DNA of 64,000 nt. It comes from Microthyrium microscopicum (Eukaryota; Ascomycota; Dothideomycetes; Microthyriales; Microthyriaceae). This document shows, piece by piece, positions 1 to 10,543 of the stretch. A program made the translations under genes and the position numbers. Where the stretch lies: assembly GCA_010405405.1 (NCBI GenBank), contig MU004237.1:476014-540013 (forward strand), in the 5' to 3' direction. Every line of letters begins with the position of its first letter. The stretch's first letter is position 1. The notes beneath the pieces are model-generated. The model searched no databases. It saw nothing but the letters and a program-made list of their open reading frames with translations, and was not told the origin of the DNA.

Positions 1-39
1 AGCACTACTTTCCATATCATGTTGGTTTGGTCAACTTAC

Positions 40-282
40 GGTGTTGAAACCACAAGGATGTCCCGCTCCACAGTCCAAAGGATACGCTGGATCTCCTTCC
101 AAGTACCCACAGATGGAGTCGCTCTGGGCCTGACGCTTGACTAGAGCTGGCGCAGCCGTGGGCATCGGACTCATGCCCTCGAAATCATATGCGCCAGGCA
201 CAAAGTCCGTCGGCGCAGCGAAGTCGGCGAAGATATTCGCATTCGCGCCGGCCACTGCAAGGAGTGTTATGAATGTCTTCAT
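40..282 (-). CDS. Secreted or membrane protein, first exon only (partial)
   Basis: The first 81 codons of a minus-strand gene start at an ATG at 282 and end at a clean GTAAGT donor at 39-34; the rest lies beyond the left edge. The N-terminus has a hydrophobic stretch ending near residue 20 that looks like a signal peptide. It is followed by a short Ala/Pro-rich linker, a KR dipeptide near residue 50 (possible dibasic processing) and a region with three cysteines spaced as in many fungal secreted or single-pass proteins. I do not recognise a named family. Secretion is inferred from the N-terminus only; a downstream transmembrane segment cannot be excluded because the remaining exons are missing. 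Confidence 0.6.
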
Positions 283-438
283 GTTGAGCGAGAGTAATTC
301 ACGGAATTGGTGTAACGATGGAAGTAAAGACTAAGATCTGCGGAGCACGCGAGTTGCAGCGAGCTTCGCAGCCATCTTTATATTTTTCGCAAGTTCTGAC
401 TCTAAAGCACTGCACCTCACTGTGGAGCTTGATCGGTA

Positions 439-470
439 CCGTAGGAATCCGGTGAATTGAGCACGATGAA
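439..470 (+). repeat. Left terminal inverted repeat of the transposon
   Basis: A 32-base end, preceded by TA at 437-438, that starts CCGTAGGAATCCGGTGAATT. Its reverse complement is found at 3608-3639 with four transition differences. The GC content is much higher than the body of the element, so the ends escaped most of the mutation. Confidence 0.85.
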
Positions 471-1479
471 GCCAGTAAGATGCCGTGAAGGAGGGTAGCG
501 CTATAAGGGGCGTCGAAAATATAGGGCTAGTAAATTAGGTAGTATTTATTTTTAACGCCCGTACTATGTCTAGATATTATTACTAAGTAAGCTATTTTAA
601 CGTTTTTAAAGCTAATCTAAATCGATTTAAGTAGAATATTATTATTTTAATAGTAGGAGTTATTTTTATAATTAGGCTAAAGCTATAGAGGGATATTTAT
701 ATATAGATTTTGTAATAGAATTCTATGTCATTCTTTATACTAATTAATATCCTTAATATCTAATTCTTTTACCTCTAAACTAATTAAATACTAGGAATTT
801 AACTATTATTATATTATAGGTACTAAAGGAAGAATACTAAAACTATTAGCCTTTTACTAAACTAGACCTAAATATTATAGAATTAAGCTTTACTAGACCT
901 TCTAGGACTAAATTATATACTAAAAAGTATAAAGAACTTATCCTTAGGAAGTAACGTACTAAATAAGCTAAATTAAAGTCCTAGAATTATTCTTTTATAG
1001 AATATTAGTTAAAGGTTATAGTATAGATAATATAATAATATATTCTACTTAAATAAAGTAAAAAGCGTTATAAACTAGCTAATAGTATAAAGTAGAATAA
1101 ATGTCTTAAAACCTATTACTAGTAGCATTTTACTTTATATAGTAAAGTAGTAAAGTTCTTTAAAAAATCTTATTTAATAATATTAAGATAGTAGAATTAG
1201 CGCGCCTTATTATAGGTTACTAAGAATTAAGCCTATAGGATTATAGACCCTTTAAAGCGTCCTAAGTACTATTCTAAACTTAAAGATACTATTTATATCT
1301 AGTATTATAAGTAATAAAAAGAGAAGAAGTTTATTAGTATTTATTAGTTACTTTAATATACTTAGAACGTATAGTAATATATTTATATAGCTAAGATTAC
1401 TACTAGAGTATTTCTTAAATAACGTAAATTCTTAAAGAGTTAGCTTTAAAGATTCCTACTTTACTAGAGGATTAGTTAA

Positions 1480-2240
1480 AGGAAAGCTACTTATATTATT
1501 TAATAATTATCTAAATTATAGGTTAATTAATGCTAAGACTTTATTACTTATATAAAGCTTACTACTTATAGAGTAATTAGACCTACTAGTAGTAAAAGAA
1601 GAAATATTAATATACTATCTAATAAAGAATTAGTTGCTTTAATAATGCCTAGAAAAATAGTTAATATAGATAAAACACTAATACCTTTTTATAACTTTAG
1701 TAGTTATACTTTAGTAAATAAAGGGTTTAGAACTATTATTATTTATACTTATAAAGATAAAGATAAGAAGCGTTAGATAATAATAGTTCTAGCTATTACT
1801 ACTAATAGCGTTCTTTAAATTCTATTACTAATTATATTCTATAGAACTATAGACAAGAATAAGGATTAAATCTTTAAGATAGAGGACTTATTTTACTATT
1901 ATAGCGTTTATATAAAGTATAATAAGACAGCGTAGAATAATAATAAGTTAATATAGTAGTAATTAAAAAAGGTTTATTTAAAAAGAATAGATATAGCGCT
2001 AGAGGGGTATTTTAGTAGTCTTAGTAGTCTTAATAGCTCTAAAGATATTCTATAGCCTTTTATCTTAGGTAATTCTTCTCTTATACCTTCCTAAAATAGA
2101 AATATTTTAGTACTAACTATAAGATCTAGAGCTTAATTTAATAATATCTTTGCTAAATTCTACTTCTACCTTTTTAATTATAGTAACTTTAATATCTTTT
2201 ACTTCTTTAATATCTATAATATTTAACCCTTCTATTTTTA
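1480..2240 (+). pseudogene. Decayed pogo/CENP-B-like DDE transposase
   Basis: Plus-strand reading around 1655-1860 gives the relic string NIDKTLIPF followed about 30 residues later by a KDKKR segment and further on by VYIKYNKTA with a following NNNKL. These correspond to the N(M/I)D(E/Q)TPxPF catalytic block, the KRQAT block and the V.v.yN..AwNN block of fungal pogo-type DDE transposases. Several stop codons of TAA/TAG type interrupt it, as CAA/CAG or TGG codons become after C-to-T change. The family assignment is by motif memory, not by alignment. It cannot make a protein. Confidence 0.65.
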
Positions 2241-3607
2241 ATTATAAACGTATTCTCTACCTATAAAACTAAAAGCGTTAAGGCTATTTATAAAGATAAT
2301 AATATTATTATTACTATTATCTCTCTTAGTTATATATCTAAAATCTAATTACTTAACGTTAGCATAAATAAGCCCTTTAAACAACTAGTTAAGGAATTAT
2401 AAGACCTTTAGTTCCTTATATTCTATAAATAGGAACGCTTTAAAGACTTCCCTAATCTTAAATCTATAGACTCCCTTTATTAAATAATATTATAATACTA
2501 TATATTTATAACGCATATTATAAGATAAGCCTAAAGTTAAATATATATTTATAATAGTAAAGTTATTAGGTACTCCTTTACTACTATAAGATTAAATAAC
2601 TAGTTAAATACTACTATTATAGATAAGAAGCATAATATTAGTATTAAAGATTTAATATAACTACTAGACCTTTTAAACTAGCGGTTAGTAAAACTAGAAT
2701 CCATTAAAGCTACTACTACTAAAGAGGATAACTAATAAGAGAAGGATAATAATCTTAAAGTATATGCGCCTAATTTAGATAATAAAGATAGCATAGAATA
2801 TTATAATATAAATAAGATTAAAATATCTAAAGATAACGTTAAAGACGTTAAAGATATTAAAGATACTACTATTAATATTAATAAAGAAAAAGATAATAGC
2901 TTTATAACTTCCTTTATAGGCCTAATAGACGTCCTATTATAAAATTTACTTATTTTCGTACTATTATAAATATTTTAACTATTTATTATGCCTTAGCCTA
3001 TTCTTACTCTAATTCTATAGCTTCTTTACCTTTAGAATTAGTATTTAATACTACTATCTAATGCTCCTCCCTAAATTAAATCTTATAGTAGACTTAAAGA
3101 ATTAAATCCTACTTATTTTGTATAGTAGAATACTCTTAGGTTACTAGAATAGATACTTAAAGACTAGTATTAATAGCTTTCTAAATAGGCCTATAATCCT
3201 ACTCTAAAATCTACTTAAAATATTAAGATAGGATATTTAATAGTAATATTCTATTAATAATAAGACTTATAATATCTATCGTTTAGTATTAAATTAGGTA
3301 GTATTCTTAACCTATAGTAAATTTAGTAGAGTTAGGAAAATTATAGGTAACAACTAGGTAATATTAGTATTAAAAAGAGCGCTTTAATTTATATACCTAT
3401 ATATAATTCTATATTATCTAGTTCTTAATATCTTAAGCTTTAAATATACCTATTTTAGTATTAGAATTCCTTATTTAAGATAATATAAAGTTAAATAGTA
3501 TTATAGGGTTCATAGTTATAAAAATGGATTAGTAGTAAATTACTACTAGGAGCATTTCTATAGAAACCGCGCTAAAAAGCGCCTTTGAACGCCCTCTCCC
3601 TCCACAT

Positions 3608-3639
3608 TTCATCGTGCTTAATTCACCGGATTCTCATGG
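3608..3639 (-). repeat. Right terminal inverted repeat of the transposon
   Basis: Mirror of 439-470, followed by TA at 3640-3641. Read on the minus strand it starts CCATGAGAATCCGGTGAATT. The four differences from the left end are all A/G changes when read in the same orientation, which fits RIP-type decay from identical ends. Confidence 0.85.
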
Positions 3640-4346
3640 TAGCTACTCCGCGAGCTCTAGATCTTTCATTGTTTAGCGAGGCGCATTGTGGCGCGGCGAC
3701 GCCATTGAGACACACGAGAGCTCGATTGGGGATGGATTGAGCACGAGGTGTGAAGCAGGGAGCAGAGCTTGATCTGTCGTCACGACACTAGTCTCGCAAT
3801 GTCTTGAACTTGGCCATTTTGGGGAATTCTAAAGCTTCAGCTGCAGGCTGCTGCTTAGTAGTTGGTTTTTTTTTTGTAGGTAAAAATAGATGCCGGACGG
3901 ATCGTTGGTGGTCGAGAACCCCTCTGCATAAAAAGCAAAATGACTGGTCGATCAAGCTTTTCTTGGTGATTGGCTGTGATGGCGATGATGGCTGGGTGGT
4001 GATGAGGCTGTAATTGGGTGGTTTGAGGCATCGTACCTGAAGACTGAAAGATCTGGAATATATATAAAGAGGCGGACCTCGCCAAAGAGAAAAGCAGAAA
4101 GTGGTCACTGCCGTCTATCGCGAGTCTGACTCTTCATCCGGAGTCTAAAGGCATCGATCAGGGGAAACGGGTGGCTGGGAGCAACGCCACTATTGATTTC
4201 AGCCTGATGGTCCAAAAGGTACAAAGTTTCAAAACCATCGCCAGACTGCCCAATGATCCAGTGTAGATATCAAGACAAGTCTTGATCCGATGTAACCACC
4301 AGAACGTGCTTGTTTCGTTTCGGGTAATGTATCACCAAGACGATCT
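3640..4346. other. Intergenic, right flank of the transposon
   Basis: Normal base composition resumes at once after the TA at 3640-3641. Short open frames at 3788-4108 on both strands overlap each other and have no recognisable content. I see no gene. An 11-base match to the transposon end (ATTGAGCACGA near 3735) is noted but is too short to call a second element. Confidence 0.5.
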
Positions 4347-5949
4347 TCATTGATGTGGTGGAACCACTACCCCTTTTTCCACCAGCACAATCTCATCAAC
4401 TCTTCCCCCTACGTATTCAACTCTTTTCCAAGACTTCAAGCTACCAGTCGTGGTATCAATCTCCCAAACTCGTGCTCGCCGATGATATCGCTCCGTGCCG
4501 TAGGAGCAATATCCTCCAAAGCCACATGTGCCACTGTGACACAGCCAAGGACCGGTTGTCGTCGTTCCTTTTGCCGGGAGCAGGCCGCAAAAGTCGTTGA
4601 CATGGTCGTGACCGCAGCCTACAGCTACTACTCCTTCTTTGACCAGAGCATCATAGAAGTGCGAGTTGACGCTTGGCCCCTCTGTTGGTTCGTGACGCTG
4701 GCCACCTATTATGCTGAGGTTGGGGTCTGTGTACTCGGGAAGTGGAATGTGCCAGAACGCGAGAGACAGATGATAGGCAGGAGAGTTATGACTGTCTTGT
4801 TCCTCACGCTTCTTTCGCAGTGACTGAGAAGTTTTTGTGAACCATTCGATTTGCGTTGGCTTGATGGCTTCGTAGTCTGGGTCTTTGATATTACTTGGTA
4901 TTTGCCCGTGTGAGTCTAGAAAGTACAGTGTTGACACCGGTATACTTGACGTTGTGTGATCGTAAATCACAAGATAGTAGTTCCCAGCACCATCAACCTC
5001 ATGTGGCCCTGGCTGGGCAAGGCTGAATGGTAACTTCTGGAGTAATGCCATCTGAGCCATGCCTAACAAGAACACTGGTTAGCAAAGACAGAAAGCGCGA
5101 GTGAGTGTTAGCAGATCCCCACTCACGAGATAGCGCGTTCGTCCCTTCATCATCATGATTTCCAAATACTGCAGCATATGGTATTTGTCGCTCAATCATT
5201 GGAGCAAACACTTTAAACATCGCAGATTGGCTGTCAGCGATATCGTGATGCAATTGATCTCCGGTGAGTAAAACAAGATCTGGTTTCTCAACGTCCAAGA
5301 TTTCACTCATCAACCTTGCAGTAAATGGATCAGCCTCGCTCTCTGGCAGAGGCTGACCGTTGGCATCACTCGCATCTTTGCAAAGGCCAACGCCGGTAAC
5401 CACATGTGTGTCAGAGAACTGGACGATCTTGAACTTATCATCTTCGTTCGCTCTTAGTGGCAAGCAGGGCTGCGCTGGAGCTGGGCCATTACGACGAATG
5501 GTCAGTTTGGCGACAAGTCCCTCAAGCTTTGTGTTTAATCTGAGTGGTGACTGAATGATGGTCCATCGTGGGCGTGGGTCCACTGCATCGGAACCGAACA
5601 GAATGTCAATCTCTGTAACATATTGCTGTTCGTCACCCGTGAACTTGGCTCTTAGAAGCCAGATGCCACCAGGCCGTCTTACCCACGTCTCGTTCGTGGT
5701 GTTTGATGGACTATCCTCACAGATTTTGATATCCGTAATGACCACTTCATCGGTATCAACCTCTTTCAACTCTTTCAGGGCGAAAAAGAGCCATGCGGTC
5801 TGTTTACTAGTGCCCAAAAGTAGATCTTTCTCTAGACGCTTCCATATCAGAGGTTTCGAATTACATTGGCAAACGGATGAATGGTGTGTTGATGAGCAAA
5901 AGCATATCGTAAGGTCAATGACGACATTTTTTGCCGTTTGGAACAGCAT
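4347..5949 (-). CDS. Metallophosphatase of the DCR2/purple acid phosphatase-like type
   Basis: Calcineurin-like phosphoesterase, about 512 residues. Two exons: 5949-5127 and 5062-4347, joined over a 64-base intron with donor GTGAGT, a CTAAC branch site and a TTAG acceptor. The metal-binding signatures are in order: FSDTH near residue 178, GDQ near 230, GNHDDE near 263, a WHIP histidine and GCGHDH in exon 2. Upstream of the catalytic core is the IEKDLxLG-like region (here LEKDLLLG) typical of the fungal DCR2 family, which in yeast acts in cell-cycle and ER-stress signalling. The start is the first in-frame ATG; the open frame continues upstream only to a TTG. No signal peptide or membrane anchor is visible, although relatives often have one, so a short upstream exon may be missing. 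Confidence 0.85.
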
Positions 5950-6985
5950 GATTGATCTTTTAATGACTGAAACCTGGAATTTCTTAACGATCAAAGACTT
6001 CGATAGAAGAAATGCTCTGAGAGTTCCAGAGACAGAAGATGAACACTGTGTATGTGACAGAAATCCGAATACTAGATAAGGGCAATTTGTCGTGGCTTAT
6101 CTGGTCTCTATTTGATGTTGTGTTGATACCGACCAGCACCATCATCAGTGTAGGGCATCGACCGTGAGCAAAATCCATGACAACTTATGCCTGTGAGAAA
6201 AATACATGCCATTCCGTAATAAGTGTTATATTACATGATGTTCGAAAACAAGCGAAGTCATTTGTATATCGATGTGGTGACTAGCTGCCTCCTATAGAGA
6301 AGAGGCCCAACTTGCGCCGGTTCAATTACTCGGTGGTCAACAATTTCATTATCGTTTCTATGGGGAGTCAATCTTTGATGTACAGAGCTAAATACGTATA
6401 GAAGCATTAACAGGCTAATTTGCTACAGTAAGCGCCCTTCAAAACCAAGGTTCAAAGCTTCGACATCTCTTCCCAACTTGTGAACTCTCCTTCTCTTTTT
6501 GCTAGACATCATTTTGTTTACCAATTCGTTCGTGACTCATCAAGGCTGCTTGATTTCCTCCTTTTCACGTCTACTCAATCAAAGTCGTCCGGCTAGTCAC
6601 AGAAATAAGAATCCTCAAGCTTAGATGGGGACAGTTTCTTGAAAAATAGTGCCAATCAAGAGAGCTTCGTGGAGATGTTAAGGGAGTGTCAAACACAAGA
6701 TGCTAGGCTTCGTCGATCTATAGTTGAAGGTAAGGAAACTCATAAACACCAGGCTGACTAAACGCAGTTTTTAAGCAATGGTAGTAATGGTAGCAAGAGT
6801 AATGAGATCAGCTTCTCTCATAAGCGAACATCGTTCAAAGGTACCTGTACTATCGCTGATACCTACTATCACCAAAACCCGTGTGATACTAACTTGAATA
6901 CAATGAAGGGAACTCTGAGAAGTACTTGACAGAAGGCGTCATGTTTTTGGAGAACCCACTCCAATGTGCAAATTTGTCTAATCTA
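5950..6985. other. Intergenic between phosphatase and unknown gene
   Basis: This holds the phosphatase 5' region and the 3' region of the gene at 6986. Short frames at 5984-6178 have no recognised content, though a leading exon of the phosphatase could sit here. No repeat or RNA gene was seen. Confidence 0.4.
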
Positions 6986-7672
6986 TCAATCAGTACTCGG
7001 TGTAATCGAAAGGCCTTCCAGGCGAGGAGTTAACGAGTCCTGATCACACGCAGCAACGAGATTCTGTAGACGTGCTGCTATACTGTTATCACGAACAAGA
7101 TCGCCAGTATCGTCAAGCAGCATAATAAATCTCTCAACCTCATGCTGGAGAACGAGTGCATCGTTATCGAAAGCATCTATATGAGCCGGGGCTTGGTTGA
7201 TGGATAAGGCTGTCAAGTGGTCGCAAACCCCTTTGACTTGTTGCTCGATGCTAGAATCTTCGGCACAAGAATTATTGGGGGATTGCTGGTATGACGCGAT
7301 GCAGCGGTTGACTTCAGCTAGCTTGCATTTATACTCTTTAGACGAGCGCGCAACAACGACTGCGAGATGGTATTCAGCAACGATGAATTCGTCAAGGACC
7401 TCTGAGAGCTTAGTCGACACAGGTTCTCGGAACTCCTGGCCACTACCGCTTGTTGAGCCCGCTAGCCTAAGCACCGCTTGAAAGTAGGCTTCGAGATGAT
7501 TCGCAAGGACTTTCATGTCATAGTAGAGGGAATCCATTCTGTCGTCATCGACTAGGACCGTAATCAAATTCAAGTCTAGTCGACAAATTAGATTTGCAAG
7601 CTTCGATTCGAAAAGTTTGAAGTGATCTGGACATTCCTGACAGAGAGCGCGTTGCAGAATATGATCGCTCAT
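6986..7672 (-). CDS. Unknown helical protein, tandem paralogue A
   Basis: A single-exon frame of 228 residues from the ATG at 7672. The frame is open further upstream, but that ATG aligns with the likely start of the neighbouring paralogue. It shares with the gene at 8234-9037 the blocks HFxxFExKL, NLxTxLxDD, an SYQQS motif and IEQQ followed by LTALSINQ. The sequence is acidic, rich in Leu and Ala and probably all-helical, with no signal peptide or membrane segment. I recognise no family. Lineage-specific genes of this kind are common in fungal accessory regions. The gene order (same strand, 561 bases apart) argues for local duplication. No function is proposed. Confidence 0.6.
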   Translation of the reverse strand: MSDHILQRALCQECPDHFKLFESKLANLICRLDLNLITVLVDDDRMDSLYYDMKVLANHLEAYFQAVLRLAGSTSGSGQEFREPVSTKLSEVLDEFIVAEYHLAVVVARSSKEYKCKLAEVNRCIASYQQSPNNSCAEDSSIEQQVKGVCDHLTALSINQAPAHIDAFDNDALVLQHEVERFIMLLDDTGDLVRDNSIAARLQNLVAACDQDSLTPRLEGLSITPSTD

Positions 7673-8233
7673 TTTCTGCAGATAGCGAAAAATGAAGAGA
7701 TGAATCCGAGCGTGAGGAGTAATGGGCAGGATTACTGGTAATTCCAGGCAAGATTCAAAACCGATTGTCGGGAATTGGGACGAATGGGGATAGTGGTTCA
7801 AGAATAAGACGGAGGGGAAACCTGGATATATTTTGGGAGATTACGGCGAAAGATTTATGGGAGGGAAGGTAGCTTGAAGTAGTCTTGTCATCAAGTGACC
7901 GGCTCACGGAGCTGCGCTGAGGTGAACTGATCAGTAGTGAAAAATGAAACGCTGAGGTAGATACTACGAGTATGACCCTACGTAATAGTCGAATAAAAAT
8001 TTGAATCGCAAGTATATAGTTCAATATTGCTCGTAGTCGCCTAAGCTGACCGGCATCCATATGAAGGAGCTTCGAAGATATTACGAATAAGACTTGAGAA
8101 GAGACGTTATAAGAACTCGAATCAATACGCCAAAAATAAAGACTACAAGATGAAGCATCTTGTAGCGGGAAATGCAGTTAATGTTGAAGATCTAAAACCA
8201 TCTCACGATCTCAATATCAGACTCTAAGTGACC
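7673..8233. other. Intergenic between tandem paralogues
   Basis: 5' region of paralogue A and 3' end of paralogue B. The frame at 7755-8060 has no recognisable content and starts late. Nothing else was seen. Confidence 0.4.
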
Positions 8234-9037
8234 TCAGATACCAAGATTCCGCATATGCATCGTCAGAGATTCCTGAGCGCGCACGTCAGCTTCCCGATTA
8301 AGCTCGTCAAGCAGTGTTTGTAACCGTTCTACCACCTGATCATCACGATGAATAAGATGGCCAACTTGGTCAAGTAACCTAACAAACTTCGCCAACTCAC
8401 TCTGAATTGCGAGAATATCATTTGCGAAAGCTTCCGGGTCTGGACTTGTGAGACGGTTGATTGATAACGTATCCAAGATATTTGTAATATGTTCGACCTG
8501 CGGGTTTGCGCCAGGGTTGAACGATAACGTATTCATGGTACTTGTGATACTTTCGAGTTGTTGCTCAATATTTGAGTTGTCCAAGCCCATAGTGGAGGAA
8601 TCTAATGACTGTTGGTAGGACTCGAGACCCATTGCTGCGATGACCTCGTTTACCTCCGAGAGCTTTGTCATGTACTTATCGTAAAAGATCAAAAGATGGT
8701 GACAGAGTTCCCCCTTCATCCTTAGTAATTCATTGATAAGCAATTTGAGGTCTCCAGGATGAAATGTATGTCGAAACTGTCCTTTACAGCCCGGTAGCTT
8801 TGGTTGCACTATAGTGTAGTCATCGAGAGCTCTTACAAAAGTCTTCATGTCGTCGTACATCTCTGTGAAAGGCGTTTCTAGTCCTATCTCTTCATCATCA
8901 ATCAGTATCGTAAGTAAGTTGTTATTTAGTAGTTGACTGACTTCTAAGAGCTTTGCTTCAAACGTCTCGAAATGTTCTGCATCTTCATGAGATAAAACAC
9001 GTCCCAGGTCCTCACGTGGCATACTAGAATATTCCAT
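8234..9037 (-). CDS. Unknown helical protein, tandem paralogue B
   Basis: A single-exon frame of 267 residues from the ATG at 9037. An ATG at 9022 aligns better with the start of paralogue A and is equally possible. It resembles the gene at 6986-7672 along its length and carries an internal duplication of about 20 residues: the block ending TMNTLSFNPGANP is followed at once by a copy ending ILDTLSINRLTSP. In DNA this is a direct repeat near 8455-8505 and 8515-8565. There is no signal peptide, membrane segment or known motif. Likely a soluble helical protein of unknown function. Confidence 0.6.
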   Translation of the reverse strand: MEYSSMPREDLGRVLSHEDAEHFETFEAKLLEVSQLLNNNLLTILIDDEEIGLETPFTEMYDDMKTFVRALDDYTIVQPKLPGCKGQFRHTFHPGDLKLLINELLRMKGELCHHLLIFYDKYMTKLSEVNEVIAAMGLESYQQSLDSSTMGLDNSNIEQQLESITSTMNTLSFNPGANPQVEHITNILDTLSINRLTSPDPEAFANDILAIQSELAKFVRLLDQVGHLIHRDDQVVERLQTLLDELNREADVRAQESLTMHMRNLGI

Positions 9038-9845
9038 TTTCGAATATGTCGCTGGAAAGTCGCAACGGAAAGTTCTTAGAATGTGGCACAATACCGTCTG
9101 GGCTCCCAGGTATAGGCGAAACTCGCCGTTCACTATAAATCTGCAGAGCCTTCAAGACGAATATTCGAAGGTCTTAAGTGAGATGCAAAAGAACTATGGA
9201 GCTGATCAGCACATAGAAGTAACCGCTTTGTCATGGACTATTCCATTGACGCGGACAAAGAGAAGTCGCTCTGTGCTAGAACTATGCCATTGAGATAACC
9301 GAGTATGCCCGAGATGCTCATATTCGGTCGTCAATACCGAGGCCAGCGGAGTACTTGTTCAAAAAGCATCTCCCGAGATGCGGATAGCTACCTGAGCTCG
9401 GGAGAGAATATCTTCCACCAAGTTGATGTGGATTTCTCAAGAGTATAATCATAACCGCTGTGAAAAGGCGTTGGATTATACAAGGCGCCGGACAATTCCA
9501 TGGCGTCAATATCAGTTTCCCATTCACCGGATATTCTTTGTCTTGGCTTCTTTGATGTTATTCCTCCCGCGCCATGTCACAAGAAAAATCGTTATAGCAG
9601 TGAAGTCAACTGTGGCGTGTGACTCCTTTATCATACTTTTCCCACAATGACCCTTTGTTCTTCACATCCATATTGACCGCAACTCCTATGATGTTGTATA
9701 AAGCCAAACCTATATGAACACTGAAACCTCAGCATTCGCAAAAAAACATCATACAGCAAACCATACACAACACGACTTTACGATCTCACCTCACAAGCCT
9801 TACCACGATAACACCGACAAACCTCAATCAAAGCAATCAGTCATC
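9038..9845. other. Intergenic
   Basis: 5' regions of the divergent genes at 8234 (minus) and 9846 (plus). Short frames near 9081-9650 are mutually overlapping and unrecognised. Nothing else was seen. Confidence 0.4.
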
Positions 9846-10007
9846 ATGTGCGAAGTCAGCAAGACGACGTATCGCTGCCACCACGTCCTATACCACACAC
9901 TCAAAATGTGTCACACCATGGGTACGTACGGCCAGTGCCCGAAAAAGATCATCACCCAGCCGATCAAGTCAGCACAGCCATGTGCAAATCCGACTTGCAA
10001 GAAATAG
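9846..10007 (+). CDS. Small cysteine/histidine-rich protein
   Basis: An ATG in the context TCATCATG at 9846 opens a 53-residue protein with six cysteines at residues 2, 11, 22, 31, 46 and 51, several followed by His or Lys. The start MCEV and the YRCHHV segment resemble short fungal proteins of the MCx..C.H..C..C type, which may bind zinc. The open frame extends upstream to 9714, but the upstream part is low-complexity and looks like leader. There is no signal peptide, so it is probably not secreted. Its function is unknown. Confidence 0.5.
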   Translation: MCEVSKTTYRCHHVLYHTLKMCHTMGTYGQCPKKIITQPIKSAQPCANPTCKK

Positions 10008-10543
10008 TTCAAAGGCAAATATGGAAAACAAGTCTGGTCGTCCATTCTCAAGTTTTCGGACATGGGTGGTAGCTTTTTCTAGTCTGATGGATGACCTAGA
10101 AAGTTAAGCGTATATACCACCATCATAATGAATGAATATAAATAGATGATATCAAAACGAAATGCAATGGAACATGAAGCATATCCGACCGTACATGAGC
10201 GAGTAATCGCAAAGCGGTCTTGAGCTTCGGCAAGATTACATTATGATAGTCAATATGTCCAGACTTTTATATCGGATTGTGAGCGCGGAGCGAACCTGAG
10301 CGATATCTATATTTAACCCGAGTGTTAGATAGATTAGATAAGCTACTGCCAACTTCCAAGAGACCTAATGAAGAATGGGTTATTAGAGGATGTTCCAATC
10401 TTTCTGGATGGGAATTAACAAACAGTGACCATTGGACAGCTCCCCTTGATATCGGCAGAGGGTGCCACAAAAGAATTTGGCAGTGATGACTGGACATGTA
10501 GAGTGCTTCCTCCTCCTCGTTGCTATCTCAACCAGCACTCGCA
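10008..10543. other. Intergenic between convergent genes
   Basis: 3' ends of the genes at 9846 (plus) and 10544 (minus). The short minus frame at 10267-10497 has no recognised content. Confidence 0.4.

Larger units (their letters stand above)
439..3639. mobile_element. RIP-degraded Tc1/mariner-pogo DNA transposon
   Basis: This 3,201-base, extremely TA-rich block has imperfect terminal inverted repeats at 439-470 and 3608-3639. They match at 28 of 32 positions and all four differences are transitions. The ends begin CC and are flanked on both sides by the dinucleotide TA (437-438 and 3640-3641), the target duplication of Tc1/mariner elements. Inside, GC is very low, TpA dominates and no ORF of useful length survives, as expected after repeat-induced point mutation. 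A decayed DDE-type transposase is still readable in the plus strand. The length exceeds the roughly 2 kb of Fot1-type elements, so it may hold a second gene or extra sequence that I could not identify. Confidence 0.85.

Noticed and set aside
3725-3745. Second copy of the transposon end (ATTGAGCACGA) in the right flank
   Set aside because: Only 11 bases match and there is no TA boundary or partner; probably chance.
3788-4108. Overlapping open frames on both strands near 3.8-4.1 kb
   Set aside because: They mirror each other, have no family-like blocks or splice support, and lie in the flank of the transposon.
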